Positions 42,701 through 53,759 of a stretch of DNA of 64,000 nucleotides are shown here, piece after piece. Under the pieces are notes generated by a model, which saw only the letters and a program-made list of their open reading frames with translations, had not been told where the DNA came from and made no database searches. Positions within the stretch are counted from its first letter, which is position 1, and each line of letters begins with the position of its first letter. The DNA comes from Beroe forskalii (taxonomy: Eukaryota > Ctenophora > Nuda > Beroida > Beroidae): positions 1 through 64,000 of the forward strand of contig WFMF01000091.1 of NCBI GenBank assembly GCA_011033025.1, in the 5' to 3' direction. A program made the position numbers and the translations under genes.

Positions 42701-44229
42701 ACTCACTTTCGTAGCAGTCACATCCCCCATCTACATACCCCATGGTAAGTAAGAATGGGGCACCCTCTCACATTTGTAGCAGTCACTTCCCCCATCTACA
42801 TACCCCATGGTGAGTAAGCATGGGGCATCCTCTGACTTTCGTAGCAGTCACTTCCCCTATCTACATACCCCATGGTGAGTAAGAATGGAGCACCCTCTCA
42901 CTTTCGTAGCAGTCACTTCCCCTATCTACATACCCCATGGTAAGAAGATGATGGCAACCAATAGTCCTTGAAAACTAGAATCTCCTGAAATCCTTAGAAT
43001 TACAGCTCCTAAAGAAGCAGGTAATGATTCTTACTAGGTTTTCCAGGTGTTTCTAACCTCTTGATAGTCCTTAATTCCTTTAAGACTATCCTTTTTCAGG
43101 TGTTTCTAACCTCCTGATAGGACGGGAGTGGATCAGTATTGCGTCTAAGAGGAATGCCTCACAATGCAACGCTAAGATACGGCTAACGTGAGTTTCTCAT
43201 GTGCTGAGAATCACAGAAATCAGGAAATCTTTAGGAACAGATCATCAAACCTTAGCGAATTAGATTTTCTTTGGTTGACAATCCATGATAGTCAACTATC
43301 AAAAATGTAGTTCAAGAAAAATGTGACCGTTTAAAAGAAACAAATTCTAATATTCCATTTTCACGTATAACAATGATGTGGACGGGCTGGAGATAAAGAT
43401 AGTGAACCCCAACATAAAGGAAGAGGCCTGTTTTGTGTCGTCAGTGATCATTGGGTCCGGGGATGGGTCCAACTTAAAACTAACAGTAAGATACTTTGGT
43501 ATTGTGTTAAACTTACTTTTATGGTGAAATGCTTCAAGAGTCAAATCAGCAATTCACGGGCGCAGAGATTTGGCAAATACCGCGTAATGATCGCAAACTT
43601 CAGTGCACTCCGGCGGCGAATAGTCCGAGGTCTTCTATAGAATACAGAACTCCTGATTCACTTTATTGCCAGGAGTTAGCAAGGAATTGACCAATCAGCG
43701 CTTGAATAGCCCGTTAACTCGTTGCTCATTGGTCCACACAACCCTCCCCCGCAGGTTCCAGGAGTTAACATAGCGAAGCAGCACTGCAAACTGACAAGGA
43801 CGGAGGCAGGCTGGTTGCTGATGCCGTGCGGGCCCGCCTGCCATATCTTCCTGCAGCTTCCCAGGGAACCGGGGAGTGAGAGGGTTTACGTGCCCTCAGG
43901 GGGAGAAATCTTAGTCGGTGAGTCTATTATCCAACTTACACAGCCTCGGCTTCGCCTCGACCGTGTGGGTTGCGGTATACGGTCACCATTTCGCCATGTA
44001 CCCACATTGCAAGTATTGACTGTTTGGCAGTCACTATGATATGCTATCAGCTGATTCATGCAATTTGGTTGGGTTGAAACGGGTCATGAGACATTGCGCA
44101 ACATCTCCCCTTGCAGGAACGCACAGCACCATCAGAGCGGTGATTAACGAGGAGGAAGCCGAGGGGAATGAGGACGAGGGGATAGGGCTCTCAGAAACAC
44201 TCTCCAGAATGTCGGGAAAAACTGCGTGA
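39730..44229 (+). CDS. DED-TIR-FHA-like multidomain protein, eleven exons
   Basis: Exons: 39730-39932, 40106-40231, 40466-40530, 40718-40839, 41063-41209, 41437-41607, 42180-42272, 43100-43187, 43371-43485, 43755-43917, 44117-44229 (TGA); about 468 residues if one base lost near 41460 is allowed for. After a Ser/Gly/His-rich head, residues ~37-112 match a death-effector domain: MLLYQLHNQLSLKEI, DGIDLFTYLTSKDKL and the hallmark RPDL at 101-104. Residues ~151-279 are a TIR domain: YAFDVFVHHADADREFAEEL, VTILYGDFKDIW, CIAIISKSYVQLDLAEEL, with Glu215/216 where NAD-cleaving TIRs have their glutamate. Residues ~355-460 resemble an FHA domain (VIIGSGDGSNLKL, IAKQHCKL, GGEILVGG), but the phosphothreonine-binding Arg of 'GR' is Ser. 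DED and TIR suggest innate-immune or cell-death signalling; that is inference. The acceptor of exon 9 lacks AG (ATAA|CAATGATG). Confidence 0.85.
41270..41460 (+). repeat. Exon 6 start copied four times inside the preceding intron
   Basis: The motif (C/T)(T/C)CAGAACCAGGARATTAAC followed by CCGGG, which begins exon 6 at 41437 (AACCAGGAGATTAACCGGGA), also occurs in diverged form at about 41274, 41306, 41338 and 41385, each preceded by a pyrimidine run and (C/T)AG. Confidence 0.85.
42612..42945 (+). repeat. 65-bp tandem repeat, five copies, each with a consensus 5' splice site
   Basis: Located in the intron between exons 7 and 8 of the DED-TIR gene. CATG|GTAAGTAAG or GTGAGTAAG recurs at 42679, 42744, 42809 and 42874, and a final CATGGTAAGAAG at 42939. 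Each unit also contains TTTCGTAGCAGTCACTTCC, acceptor-like, so every unit reads like a miniature acceptor-exon-donor cassette. Confidence 0.9.
43035..43125 (+). repeat. Duplicated acceptor of DED-TIR exon 8
   Basis: CCAGGTGTTTCTAACCTCYT followed by GATAG occurs at 43044 and again at 43097, 53 bp apart. The second is used for exon 8. Use of the first shifts the frame. Confidence 0.85.
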
Positions 44230-44244
44230 ATTAGGGCTCTTAAA

Positions 44245-44350
44245 GAGGATACTCTTCAGAAATCACTGTCTCGAAGGGACGGGTTGAAGAATTACTCTCG
44301 AGGGACGGGTTGAAGAATTACTCTCGAGAAGACGGGTTGAAGGATCTGGG
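44245..44350 (+). repeat. ~31-bp tandem repeat in 3' UTR of the DED-TIR gene
   Basis: TCTCGARGGGACGGGTTGAA followed by GAATTAC occurs three times shortly after the stop codon. The first canonical polyadenylation hexamer afterwards is AATAAA at 44603-44608. Confidence 0.75.
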
Positions 44351-45373
44351 TTTGATGTACCTTCACATTTAGAAATATTTCCGCGGGCCCGCATCCCGTT
44401 TTGCGCTCTACAAATCATGGAATATGAGGGATAAGTGTTATATGCTGAACTATTGCAGTAATACCAAACTGGTGATCGATAATTCGAGGGAGGTGAATGA
44501 CTAGAAGGCCGAATGACGTCTATAACGACCGATTTTTAGCTATTCTCAGGAGAGGAATATCCACATTTCCTTGAAATGGTGCATAGTAAAATGGCACACA
44601 AAAATAAATGCAACTTCATGCACCGTCATTATCATGAGATAAATATGAAAGTTGAGGGAATTGAAATGTATGTTGTTCGAGCAAGGCTCTAGAGTCATTA
44701 CGGTGATCCGATAGGGGCGGACGAATGGGAACAAAATGAGGGTAATTTCTGAGTACTTTTTATGGTTAACCATTGAATTGTGATAATGTATAAGCCCTGT
44801 ATTCGAAGTCTCGAATGATTGCAGCGAAACCTTTGTCAAATCGTATTAGTAATAAGAATTTAGCTTTAATTCTAGCCGGAAAACCATCAGTAACAACATT
44901 ATCTTGTGGGAAATATTGCGTTCCCAACAGTTATATAGTCGTTTATACGTGCTTCAAAAGAAGAATAGAGCAATAACAAGCATATTAAGAGACATCGATC
45001 CGTCATATAATGGTTCATTCGAATGATAACGAATACCGCATATTTTTTTTCTCGCTCTAACCGCGCCTATATTACTCGATCACAGTTTTCATTTGTTTTA
45101 CATGACTACTTATAATCGTGTTTCAATTTGATTGTCTGTCTCCAAGCCATTTGATTATATTAGCAAATTGAAGCTGGCTCTCATTTGACGGCTTCGGGCA
45201 ATTTTTAATCCGTCGGAATTAACTTCTTTTGCAAGTTGACTCGACTTCTCTAAACAGTTCATAGAACACATTGCAGCTCTAGTGGCTGGTAAGTCGTGTT
45301 TAGTCCTGTAATCTAACGTGGCCGTCCAGCTTTTACTAATAAGCTAATCAAATCTCATTACTTCGTTAAGTCA

Positions 45374-45832
45374 TTAGGAACATAAGCCTACTATAGTACT
45401 ATTTACTAGGCATATAATATAGGTGGCTACTGGCTTGTGTCTATGAATACTACCAGAGGGCATGCAGACTGCACATTGCAGATTCAGTCCCTGAAAATGT
45501 CCCTCACTCCCTTGCAAAGTCTCAAACTTTGAGGAAATAGGTAGGTATCTAATCATAGCTGATTAGGCTTAATTTACCAAAAAACTGTTAAAATTTACAT
45601 ACTCTAGAAGTATTTGCAAACCCTGATCTCAAACCCGGGGTACGTTTCTGTTTGTGTTTCGGACGAGAGACTATCGCACTCCTCAGTCGAGTAAATTACC
45701 CAAATTCTTACGTACTTACTTAGCTCGTTGTAAAATAGTCGAATAATGTTAAATCAAAGAATGAACAAGATAACTCACGGTTGATTGTCCACAAGAAGCC
45801 GGCATGCTATCTGCAGTAGTTTGGTCAGTCAT
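45374..45832 (-). CDS. Possible two-exon small open frame at the end of a minus-strand unit
   Basis: Speculative. A minus-strand exon, 45898-45779, has acceptor GCACTTTTCAG and donor ACC|GTGAGT. Its ATG at 45832 begins MTDQTTADSMPASCGQST in phase 0. A second exon, 45490-45374, has acceptor GGACATTTTCAG and stays open to TAA (GLNLQCAVCMPSGSIHRHKP, then a hydrophobic end ATYIICLVNSTIVGLC). The joined product would be 56 residues and matches nothing I know. The C-x2-C followed by H-x-H spacing is finger-like but unproven. It sits downstream of the repeated exon cassettes at 46135-48087, so it could be the coding end of that transcript, or the transcript may be non-coding. Confidence 0.3.
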
Positions 45833-46129
45833 CAGGTTACACTTCCCTTCTTGTAGTCCACCATGGTCCTCTTCTGTTGTTGATGGCCATTGGGCCTACT
45901 GAAAAGTGCACACATAAGAATCTATAACAGTGGTTGAGCTCTTTGAGCACTTCATATGCTGAAAACGACTACTGCGCGCATTGCAGCAACACCATGTCAA
46001 AATCTTTAACCGAATCTTTGCTTACGGCGGGGTTCTGGGGGCGCAGCCCCCTGCGGAGGTTAAGGGCCAGACCCCCAGAAATATCAACGGTTAGATGATA
46101 AAGTCAAATTTTCAAAAATTATTACATAA

Positions 46130-48600
46130 CATACCTTGTTAGAGGTCCAAAATTGTGTCTCTGCAGATCCATTCTCCATCTTCTACTGACCACCATCGTA
46201 TCGGTATATGAAACAGGTTATGTGAATGGTTATAGAGAATTCGGATATTGAGAAAAAACTATGGTTTAAGAAACTCAGTCCTAACAGCCAACGCGACGAA
46301 AACACAACGAAAGAACGAACAGGTATAAATGAAAAATATTTCTGATTTCGTGGCTGAGATCTCCAGACTATCAAAGTGATTCATTTTACAGCAGCCAACG
46401 CTGTTACTGTACCTCTAACTCATGAGACAGAGGTTTTGGCTAAATCCTTCTAACAGACCCGTCACTGCTAGACATACAGCGACCCTGATGTTTCAAATTG
46501 ATAGCCTGAAGACCCCGACCAGATGCGAACTAGATTTTACTTCCAAAAACACAATAATACCCAATTCTATCGCACGAAAATTCCAGAAGATAAGGTAGGA
46601 CACATTTTAGAAAATAACGCGGGATCTAGATTGGAACAAATTCAAAAAATTGGCACAAACCTTGTTAGAGTTCAGACTCGGAAAGTGGAACTTCTGACTT
46701 CACAAAGAGTAAGAGAGTTAGGGCTTTCGAACTCCCAAATTGTGTCTCTGCAGGTCCATTCTCCATCTTCCACTGACCATCATCGTATCGGTATATGAAA
46801 CAGGTTATGTGAATGGTTAAAAAGAATTCAGATATTGAGAAAAATGATGGAATGAGAAAACTCAATCGTTACGGCCAACGGGAAGAAAAATGCATTGAAT
46901 GAACGAACAAGTGCAAATTGAAAATATGTCTGATTTCATGGTCGAGATCTTCAGACTATCAAAGTGATTCATTTTACAGCAGCCAACGCTGTTACTGTAC
47001 CTCTAACTCATGAGACAGAGGTTTTGGCTAGATCCTTCTAACAGACCCGTCACTGCTAGACATACAGCGACCCTAATGTTTCAAATTGATAGCCTGAAGA
47101 CCCCGACCAGATGCGAATTAGATTTTACTTCCAAAAACTCAATAGTACCCAATTCCGTCGCACGAAAATTCCAGAAGATAAGGTAGGAAAAATTTCAGAA
47201 AATAACGTGGGGTCTAGGAAATACTAAAATAAGAAAAAGAACAAATTCCAAAAATTGGCACATACCTTGTTAGAGTTTTGACACGGAAAGTGGAACTTCT
47301 GACTTCACGAAGAGTAGGCGAGTTAGGGCTTCCAAACTCCCAAATTGTGTCTCTGCAGATCCATTTTCCATCTTCCACTGACCATCATCGTATATGAAAC
47401 AGTACAGGGTTAAAGAGATCAAATCGATTGAAAGATTTAGAGGAAAGTTATCAAGCCATGAACGAGAAAGAAAATATCGATACACTTGATATTAATGGTC
47501 TTTCATAAATTTGTTCTAAGGTACCTAGTACCTAGCTACATAGCATAAAATAAGGCAGGAATTTAAAAATAGAAATTCAGAAACGATTTAAGAAACCTAA
47601 GTTCTAACGGCTAACGCGACGAAAAACACAACGCACGGACAAACAGGTGTAAATGAAAAATATTTCGGATTTCAATTTCAAGGCTGAGATCTTCAGACTA
47701 TCAAAGTGATTCATTTTACAGCAGCCAACGCTGTTACTGTACCTCTAACTCATGAGACAGAGGTTTTGGCTAGATCCTTCTAACAGACCCGTCACTGCTA
47801 GACATACAGCGACCCTAATGTTTCAAATTGATAGCCTGAAGACCCCGACCAGATGCGAATTAGATTTTACTTCCAAAAACACAATAGTACCCAATTCCGT
47901 CGCACGAAAATTCCAGAAGATAAGGTAGGACAAATTTCAGAAAATAACGTGTGGGAACTAGAAAATAAGAAAAAGAACAAATTCAAAAAATTGGCACATA
48001 CCCTGTTAGAGTTCAGACACGGAAAGTGGAATTTCTGTTTCTCAAAGATTAGGGGAGATAGGGCGTCCGAACTCCCAAATTGTTTCTCTGCAGATCCATT
48101 CTCCATCTTCCGCTGACAATCATCGTATATGAAACAGTATAAGGTTAAAGAGATCAAATCGATTGAAAGATTAAGAGCAAAGTTATCAAGCCATGAACGA
48201 GAAAGAAAATATCGATACACTTGATATTAATGGTCTTTCATTAAATTTGTTCTTAGGTACTTAGTACCTAGCTACATTACATAAAATAAGGCAGGAATTT
48301 AAAAATAGGAATTCAGAAACGATTTAAGAAACCCAAGTCCTAACGGCTAACGCGACGAAAAACACAACGCACGGACGAACAGGTGTAAATGAAAAATATT
48401 TCTGATTTCAATTTCATGGCTGAGATCTTCAGACTATCAAAATGATTCATTTGACAGCAGCCAATGCTGTAACTGTACCTCTAACTCATGAGACAGAGGT
48501 TTTGGCTAGATCCTTCTAACAGACCCGTCACTGCTAGACATACAGCGACCCTAATGATTCAAATTGATAGCCTGAAGACCCCGACCAAATGCAAACTCGC
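46130..48600. repeat. Four tandem copies of a 0.6-0.74 kb unit
   Basis: The anchor CAAAGTGATTCATTTTACAG recurs at about 46372, 46962 and 47703, with a diverged fourth copy at 48438. Copies share GAGACAGAGGTTTTGGCTA and CATACAGCGACCCTRATG and, in the last two, ATCGATACACTTGATATTAA. Divergence is low outside indels. A diverged fifth piece, with only the exon-like segment, lies at 49196-49270. Confidence 0.92.
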
Positions 48601-49560
48601 TTACGTGATAACAAAATTCCGTCCCACGAAAATATAATTTTGTGGAGAGACTGAGAAGCTGAAATACTGTTCACAAATATGAAAATGAATAGACAGACAC
48701 GTAAAAATCTTCCATGTGACGCTGGCAAAACTGATTAGGCGTAGCAGATAAACGAGAATTTGCTAAGATTTATCATAACTGTCGGGTGGTTAAGGGGTTG
48801 AGGCAGAGCCCCCAATAAAGAAATGAAAAAGCAAAAAAGTTGGATTCAATAAAAGACTGTCTTTCGCAATAACTCAAGGAAATGAACAGGAAAGCAAAAA
48901 CAAGAGTCAAAATATCTATCAATTACTCACGCAAGTCAAGTCTGGAAATCACTACGACTGCCTCAGCATCCAGGGATGTTGGCAACCAAATACTGTATCA
49001 ATCTGAATGAGATTAAACGGATAAAAAATAATCATTCAAAATACTGTTAGTGTATTTGTCGAAATAAAACTTAATGGGAAGTTCCTATTTTACCGGGGGT
49101 GCAGCCCCCCACGGACCCTTGGCAACTAGCCTGAGTAGTGAGTGCCTGACTTAAACAAAAAAAGCGGGAAAAAGATATAAAAAAGTGGCACATACCTTAG
49201 ATAGCGACAGAAGTCGGAAAGTGGAACAGGGAACTTCTGACTTCACGATAAGTACGGGATTACGGGAGTAAGGGCTCCTTATTACAGGAAATTAAGTCGG
49301 AACAATAATTAGAAATCAGAAATCAAGAAAAATGAAAAAAACGATCAAGTCCTAACGGCGAGACGAAAAACACAGCACAAGAACAAACGGTCGAAAAGAA
49401 ATGAATCAGGCAAAGCACAGCGTGCACGTGCGCGCGCGCTCACCTCTCTTATCTCTTACTCTAATTCTCTTCTCTGATTGGTCCAGGGAAATGTCACGTG
49501 ACGCGCGCATTGTCACGTGACACTGTCACATGACAATGCGCGCGTCACGTGAATGAAACA
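46135..49560 (-). ncRNA. Putative minus-strand transcript with repeated exon cassettes
   Basis: Inference from splice signals only. Read on the minus strand, each tandem unit has acceptor GGATCTGCAG| (GGACCTGCAG in one), then an 86-87 bp segment (AGACACAATTTGGGAGTT...TCTAACAAG) and donor |GTATGTGCC (one GTTTGTGCC): 48087-48002, 47352-47266, 46747-46661, and a shortened 26-bp version 46160-46135. A further donor of the same type is at 49196. A candidate first exon ends with donor GAGAG|GTGAGC at 49444, just downstream of the CACGTG palindrome. One cassette is open in one frame, but the others contain stops, so the cassettes are more likely 5' UTR or non-coding exons. An intergenic tandem array with chance splice signals is the alternative. 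Confidence 0.35.
49470..49556. promoter_or_regulatory. Palindromic CACGTG cluster with CCAAT box
   Basis: Arms 49494-49520 and 49526-49552 are 27-bp inverted repeats with a 5-bp spacer and one mismatch, built from TCACGTGACGCGCGCATTGT and its complement. They hold three perfect TCACGTGA (E-box/CLEAR-type) sites and one TCACATGA. An inverted CCAAT box (CTGATTGGTCC) lies 10 bp to the left, and the surroundings are CpG-rich. This combination looks like a promoter, possibly for the minus-strand unit to its left. Confidence 0.5.
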
Positions 49561-51764
49561 GCCTGGTGTAGCACGACATACGAGCTTATAAGCGGGTAAA
49601 ATCACAGCACTTCTGGGCAGACTGGCAAGTAACTAAGTAAGTAGTTAGGTACGTTGAAAACCTAAATAATGACTGAACTCCTGAATGAGTTGAAAACCTA
49701 CTACTGACTTATTGAAAAGGTATTGACGGCTATAAATACTTAAATATAACCAAGAAACGTAACATTTTAACATTATGATCTTTGGAAGCTGAACAAGATC
49801 TCTTACAATTTCCTTTCAAATCACACTTAAAATATTGAAGTGGTGAAAGTGGTTGCCAAATTGACAAATCAAGCAAAAATCAATCCTTAAATACTTGATT
49901 GATGAAAATTTGATGCCTTAAGGGCTTTGAAACTTTATTACAAGCCATGGATCCATAATTGCAGTATCAAAAACAAAGCAACTAACGGTTTTCGCCCTTT
50001 TAAAATCTAAGCAAACGCCAAACATCGGTTTTAGAAAGTTATTCTGGGCTCGTGAAAAACATCCTGACTAGTGGAAAAAAAACATCCTGACTAAAGAACT
50101 AATACTCCAATAGCTAAATGATACAGAAGAAATGATCAGCACAGAAATTCGGAGCAGAACATGTTGAGCTTTACAGCATTTCAAAAGTTCGAAATGAAAA
50201 CGTCCGGCCATTACTGGTAAATCAAACGAACAACGTTCCAGAACATTCTCTGTGAGAAAAGGAAGTGAATCCCCGTGGGTAGGAGACAATGCGCGCGCTG
50301 AATTAGCAGGTCACATGACCAGAGGACCAGGAAAAAGCCACCGCGCCGCACGCAACAAACTGCCTTTGTGCTATACATTCGACAGAATGTACATTTCTAG
50401 TATTTCGTTCTGCGTTTCGTTACACTCGATCCTTCCTGCCACATTTTTACGTTTGAACATCATTTTTGATAAATGCTGGGTGTGATGTCTTGATGTGTCC
50501 AGCGGTGAGGAACAAACGCCTGACGCCAGTGCCCCTTACCTTCTTTAGCACAAAGAAGCAAAGAGAAATGCGTACACTTTTGATTCTAACAGGTACTTAG
50601 TACTTCTGAATGTATAATTTTGATTATCAAAATAGCTGTGAACTTTCGAGCATGAAACAGCGAATCACCAATTCAGAAACGTGTTCCTCTTAAGTTAACC
50701 TCCCTACATTTCTTCCAATTCCACTGAACTCCATGTCCAATCCTCCATTCTCCCAAACTGTGAACTCAGAATTACGTAGTTCTGGGTGGCCCAGCCTTTC
50801 AATTATAATTTTATAAATTGTGAGGGTTAAAGTGGACCTAAACCTCTCCGTTCTCTCTTGTTACCTGCTGCAATGAGACAATGACTGTGCACATGACTTG
50901 GGGAGACATTAAATTATTTTCAAATTCAAATTCAAATGAGACTTAACATATTACGTAGGGAAACCAATGATGATTCCCAGTTTAGATTTAGTTTAGTTTT
51001 AATTAGTTAATTTAAAAGATAGTTTCATTTAGATTCTTCCTCGTCTCTTGTAATTAAAACGCTTGGAATTGGAAATCGATTTGCAGTAGGTAGGTATTTT
51101 GTTTCTGCAGTATGTTTTTCATACAGGAACCTGTTTACCCATGTACCCTTACAAATAAAACCTTGGATTTGTCTCAAAATCTTCCCGTACGAAATGATTC
51201 TAGATCAGTTTTATGCTCTTCCCAGGTCTATATGATTTCTAATTGGTCGTCCCCAAAAAGTTAGATGGACGTCTTAATTTTTCATAATTCAATTAATTAA
51301 GCCAATAACAGTAGGTCACATTAAACGGCACTGGTAACCAGTATGGCGTACGGTTATGTCAAACCCCTTTATGTCAAACCCCTTTTATGAGGCACTGTGG
51401 AGTATACAACGAACAGAATTCAAGCAAGACGTCAAGACAAAGGAAAAATATTACCATTTGCCTACCACTTATTATATCCGGATACAGGATACTCGATACG
51501 GATAACACGGATAAGGTATATGGTTCAACGTCATCAACTTACAACATAGTGATTTGGTTATCACGAATTTTGTAATCGCCAATTTATCCTGTGGAAATAT
51601 CAAACCTTGTAAATTACAAGCCGTCCATTCTGCTACTTCTTAACATGCAGTACTTGGAGCCTCGCTGATCACGCCGTCCCTTCAATTTGATTATCTCGCA
51701 CCTTATTGTAAGTTGGGACGGCCCACGACGCCAAGTCGCCAACCCCAGATTCACAAAAATTCCA
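49561..51764. other. Spacer, no gene supported
   Basis: A CpG-richer patch at 50270-50365 and a minus-strand donor-like GCTAAAGAAG|GTAAGG at about 50545 could mark another 5' exon of the minus-strand unit, but the sequence upstream of that donor has stops in all frames. Otherwise AT-rich without recognisable content. Confidence 0.35.
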
Positions 51765-51768
51765 TTAT

Positions 51769-52985
51769 ATATGATAGGGGAAACGTGGGTCAAATGATCC
51801 TATCGGGTCAAATGAGAAATTGCCTTTTATCACTTCCTGTACATTGTAAACGATTGAAATCAGTGTAATACGTATTGAAGATAACAACATCATGTCCTGA
51901 CTTAATTCCAATGGCTGTGATAGCTTTAACTCTCAGAAACCACATACATGCAACTGAAAACAAGAATTCCTAGGATATTCATGCAATTTTTGGAGGCTAC
52001 TAGTATTGTCCCTATTGAACGACTTCTCAAAATTTTCGGCCTAAGCATAAGTTTACACATCCATTTTCACTCTTACAACGTTGTTTATGATGAACATGTT
52101 TATGATGAACATGCATCTAATTAGGTGCTAATTGGATTTTTGTCCAGCCCCACTGTTTTGCCCAAATGATCAATATTGAATTTTGACCAAATGATCGCAG
52201 ATCATTTGACCCTGAACGTGATCATTTGACCCAATTTTAGTCGATTTTAAAGGCTTTTTCATCCCTTTCACTAAATTTGTGGCTATTAAATGCATTTATA
52301 AGTTTATCATGTTATAGATGTACCTACTTATGATCATAGGCGATCAAATACTTTCAATAATGCCTTTAAAATAACATAATAGGTAAAATTAATTAAAAAC
52401 CAATAAATTACATCGGTTTGATCCTGTCTTTCTAATTCTTTTGTATACATAAAGATATGTACTTTTAATAGATCTATTGCATTAAATAACTAACATTAGG
52501 TTTTAAACAGTAGATTTTGCTTGCATTTGTTCAATTTTAGGGATTATTTTGTTGACTATAGATTAAATGCATCTAAAGACAACATTTTATACTCTTGTGG
52601 TCATTTTATTCATGTTTTAATCCATTTCATTAACATAGAACACAAATTACAGCCGGAAAAATTATTTTCGGCTAAAAATTGCAAAATTTAGGGTCAAATG
52701 AGTCTACTTAGAGTCAAATGATGCGATCATATGACCCTAAAAAGGCACAGATCGTCAGATCATTTGACCCTAGCATTTGGAAAGGGGCCTTTTTCATGGG
52801 GTCAAATGATCATATCATTATTGGCCATTCTGAACTTTAAAATGTTACTGGAGGTATCCGAAAATGAGGTAAAATCTATTTAAATGGAGTTTCAATGGAA
52901 AACGGAGCCATATATTGATTTACGACGAAGTCATTACAAATTACATAAACTAGGATCATTTGCCCCATGTCTCCCCTATATCATT
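51769..52985. mobile_element. ~1.2 kb non-autonomous DNA element with repeated TCATTTGACCC
   Basis: The ends are imperfect inverted repeats: left ATGATAGGGGAAACGTGGGT then CAAATGATCCT, right AGGATCATTTGCCCCATGTC then TCCCCTATATCAT. The interior repeats GGGTCAAATGATC and its complement at least ten times in both orientations. There is no transposase frame. The flanks are AT-rich (ATTATATAT), so a short TA-type duplication cannot be read with certainty. Superfamily unassigned. Confidence 0.75.
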
Positions 52986-53467
52986 ATATATTTTTATCTA
53001 CTAACCACAGTACAGAATTGCTGTACCCTGATCAAGCCATGTCTCTAGAGTTAGTAGGCAAAAAAGGATGAAAAAGAATGAATTAATATGATGATAGGAT
53101 TATATGGACAATATGATTTGGATTCTTATCCCGGCATATATTGCATAATCTGATTTTTGTTTAGTCTAGATACTGCGTAGGCATTGTTAAGTTGTAAGTA
53201 CAGTAGATCGGAGTACCTATTTATAGAGTAATACTGTTAAGTGATCGAGCTTGATTTAAATTTTAATTCCTGAGGACAAATGAGGACAAGAATTAATTTT
53301 TTAAATAAATCTTCTCGATAGTCGATTCTCGATTTGTACGTCCTGGGCCTCATTTTGGTCGTCCCTATTTATGCCTTCGTGCGCAATGATATATTAGTCA
53401 ATGGTGAGATAGGTTGTCTTAACTTCTTAACTGAAATATCGGATAATTGTTTATGAGCCGCATAATA

Positions 53468-53746
53468 GAATGAATAATTTTCTTTATTCTCTTCTTAGCT
53501 CAGCGAAGTGAAACGAACTTTTTCTGAAATTCAATTAATTTCGTCGAATCTTCAATGTCATCAGGAAATCTCAAATTTAATTGTATAAAGTAGTGTTGTA
53601 AAATTTAAAACTTTACAACACTACTTTATACAATTAAATTTGAGATTTCCTGATGACGTTGAAGATTTGACGAAATTAATTGAATTTCAGAAAAAGTTTG
53701 TTTCACTTCGCTGAGCTAAGAAGAGAATAAAGAAAATTATTCATTC
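53468..53746. repeat. Long near-perfect palindrome, arms ~135 bp
   Basis: The left arm from 53468 (GAATGAATAATTTTCTTTAT) to 53602 is matched by its complement ending at 53746, around a 9-bp spacer centred at 53607 (GTTGTAAA...TTTACAAC). Only a handful of mismatches are visible. No open frame of note. Confidence 0.92.
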
Positions 53747-53759
53747 ATTATATGAGATA

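Noticed and set aside
46183-48220. Several 60-117 codon minus-strand frames in the tandem units
   Set aside because: They mostly run through the intron-like parts of the units and are not conserved in frame from copy to copy; only the short splice-bounded segments are preserved.
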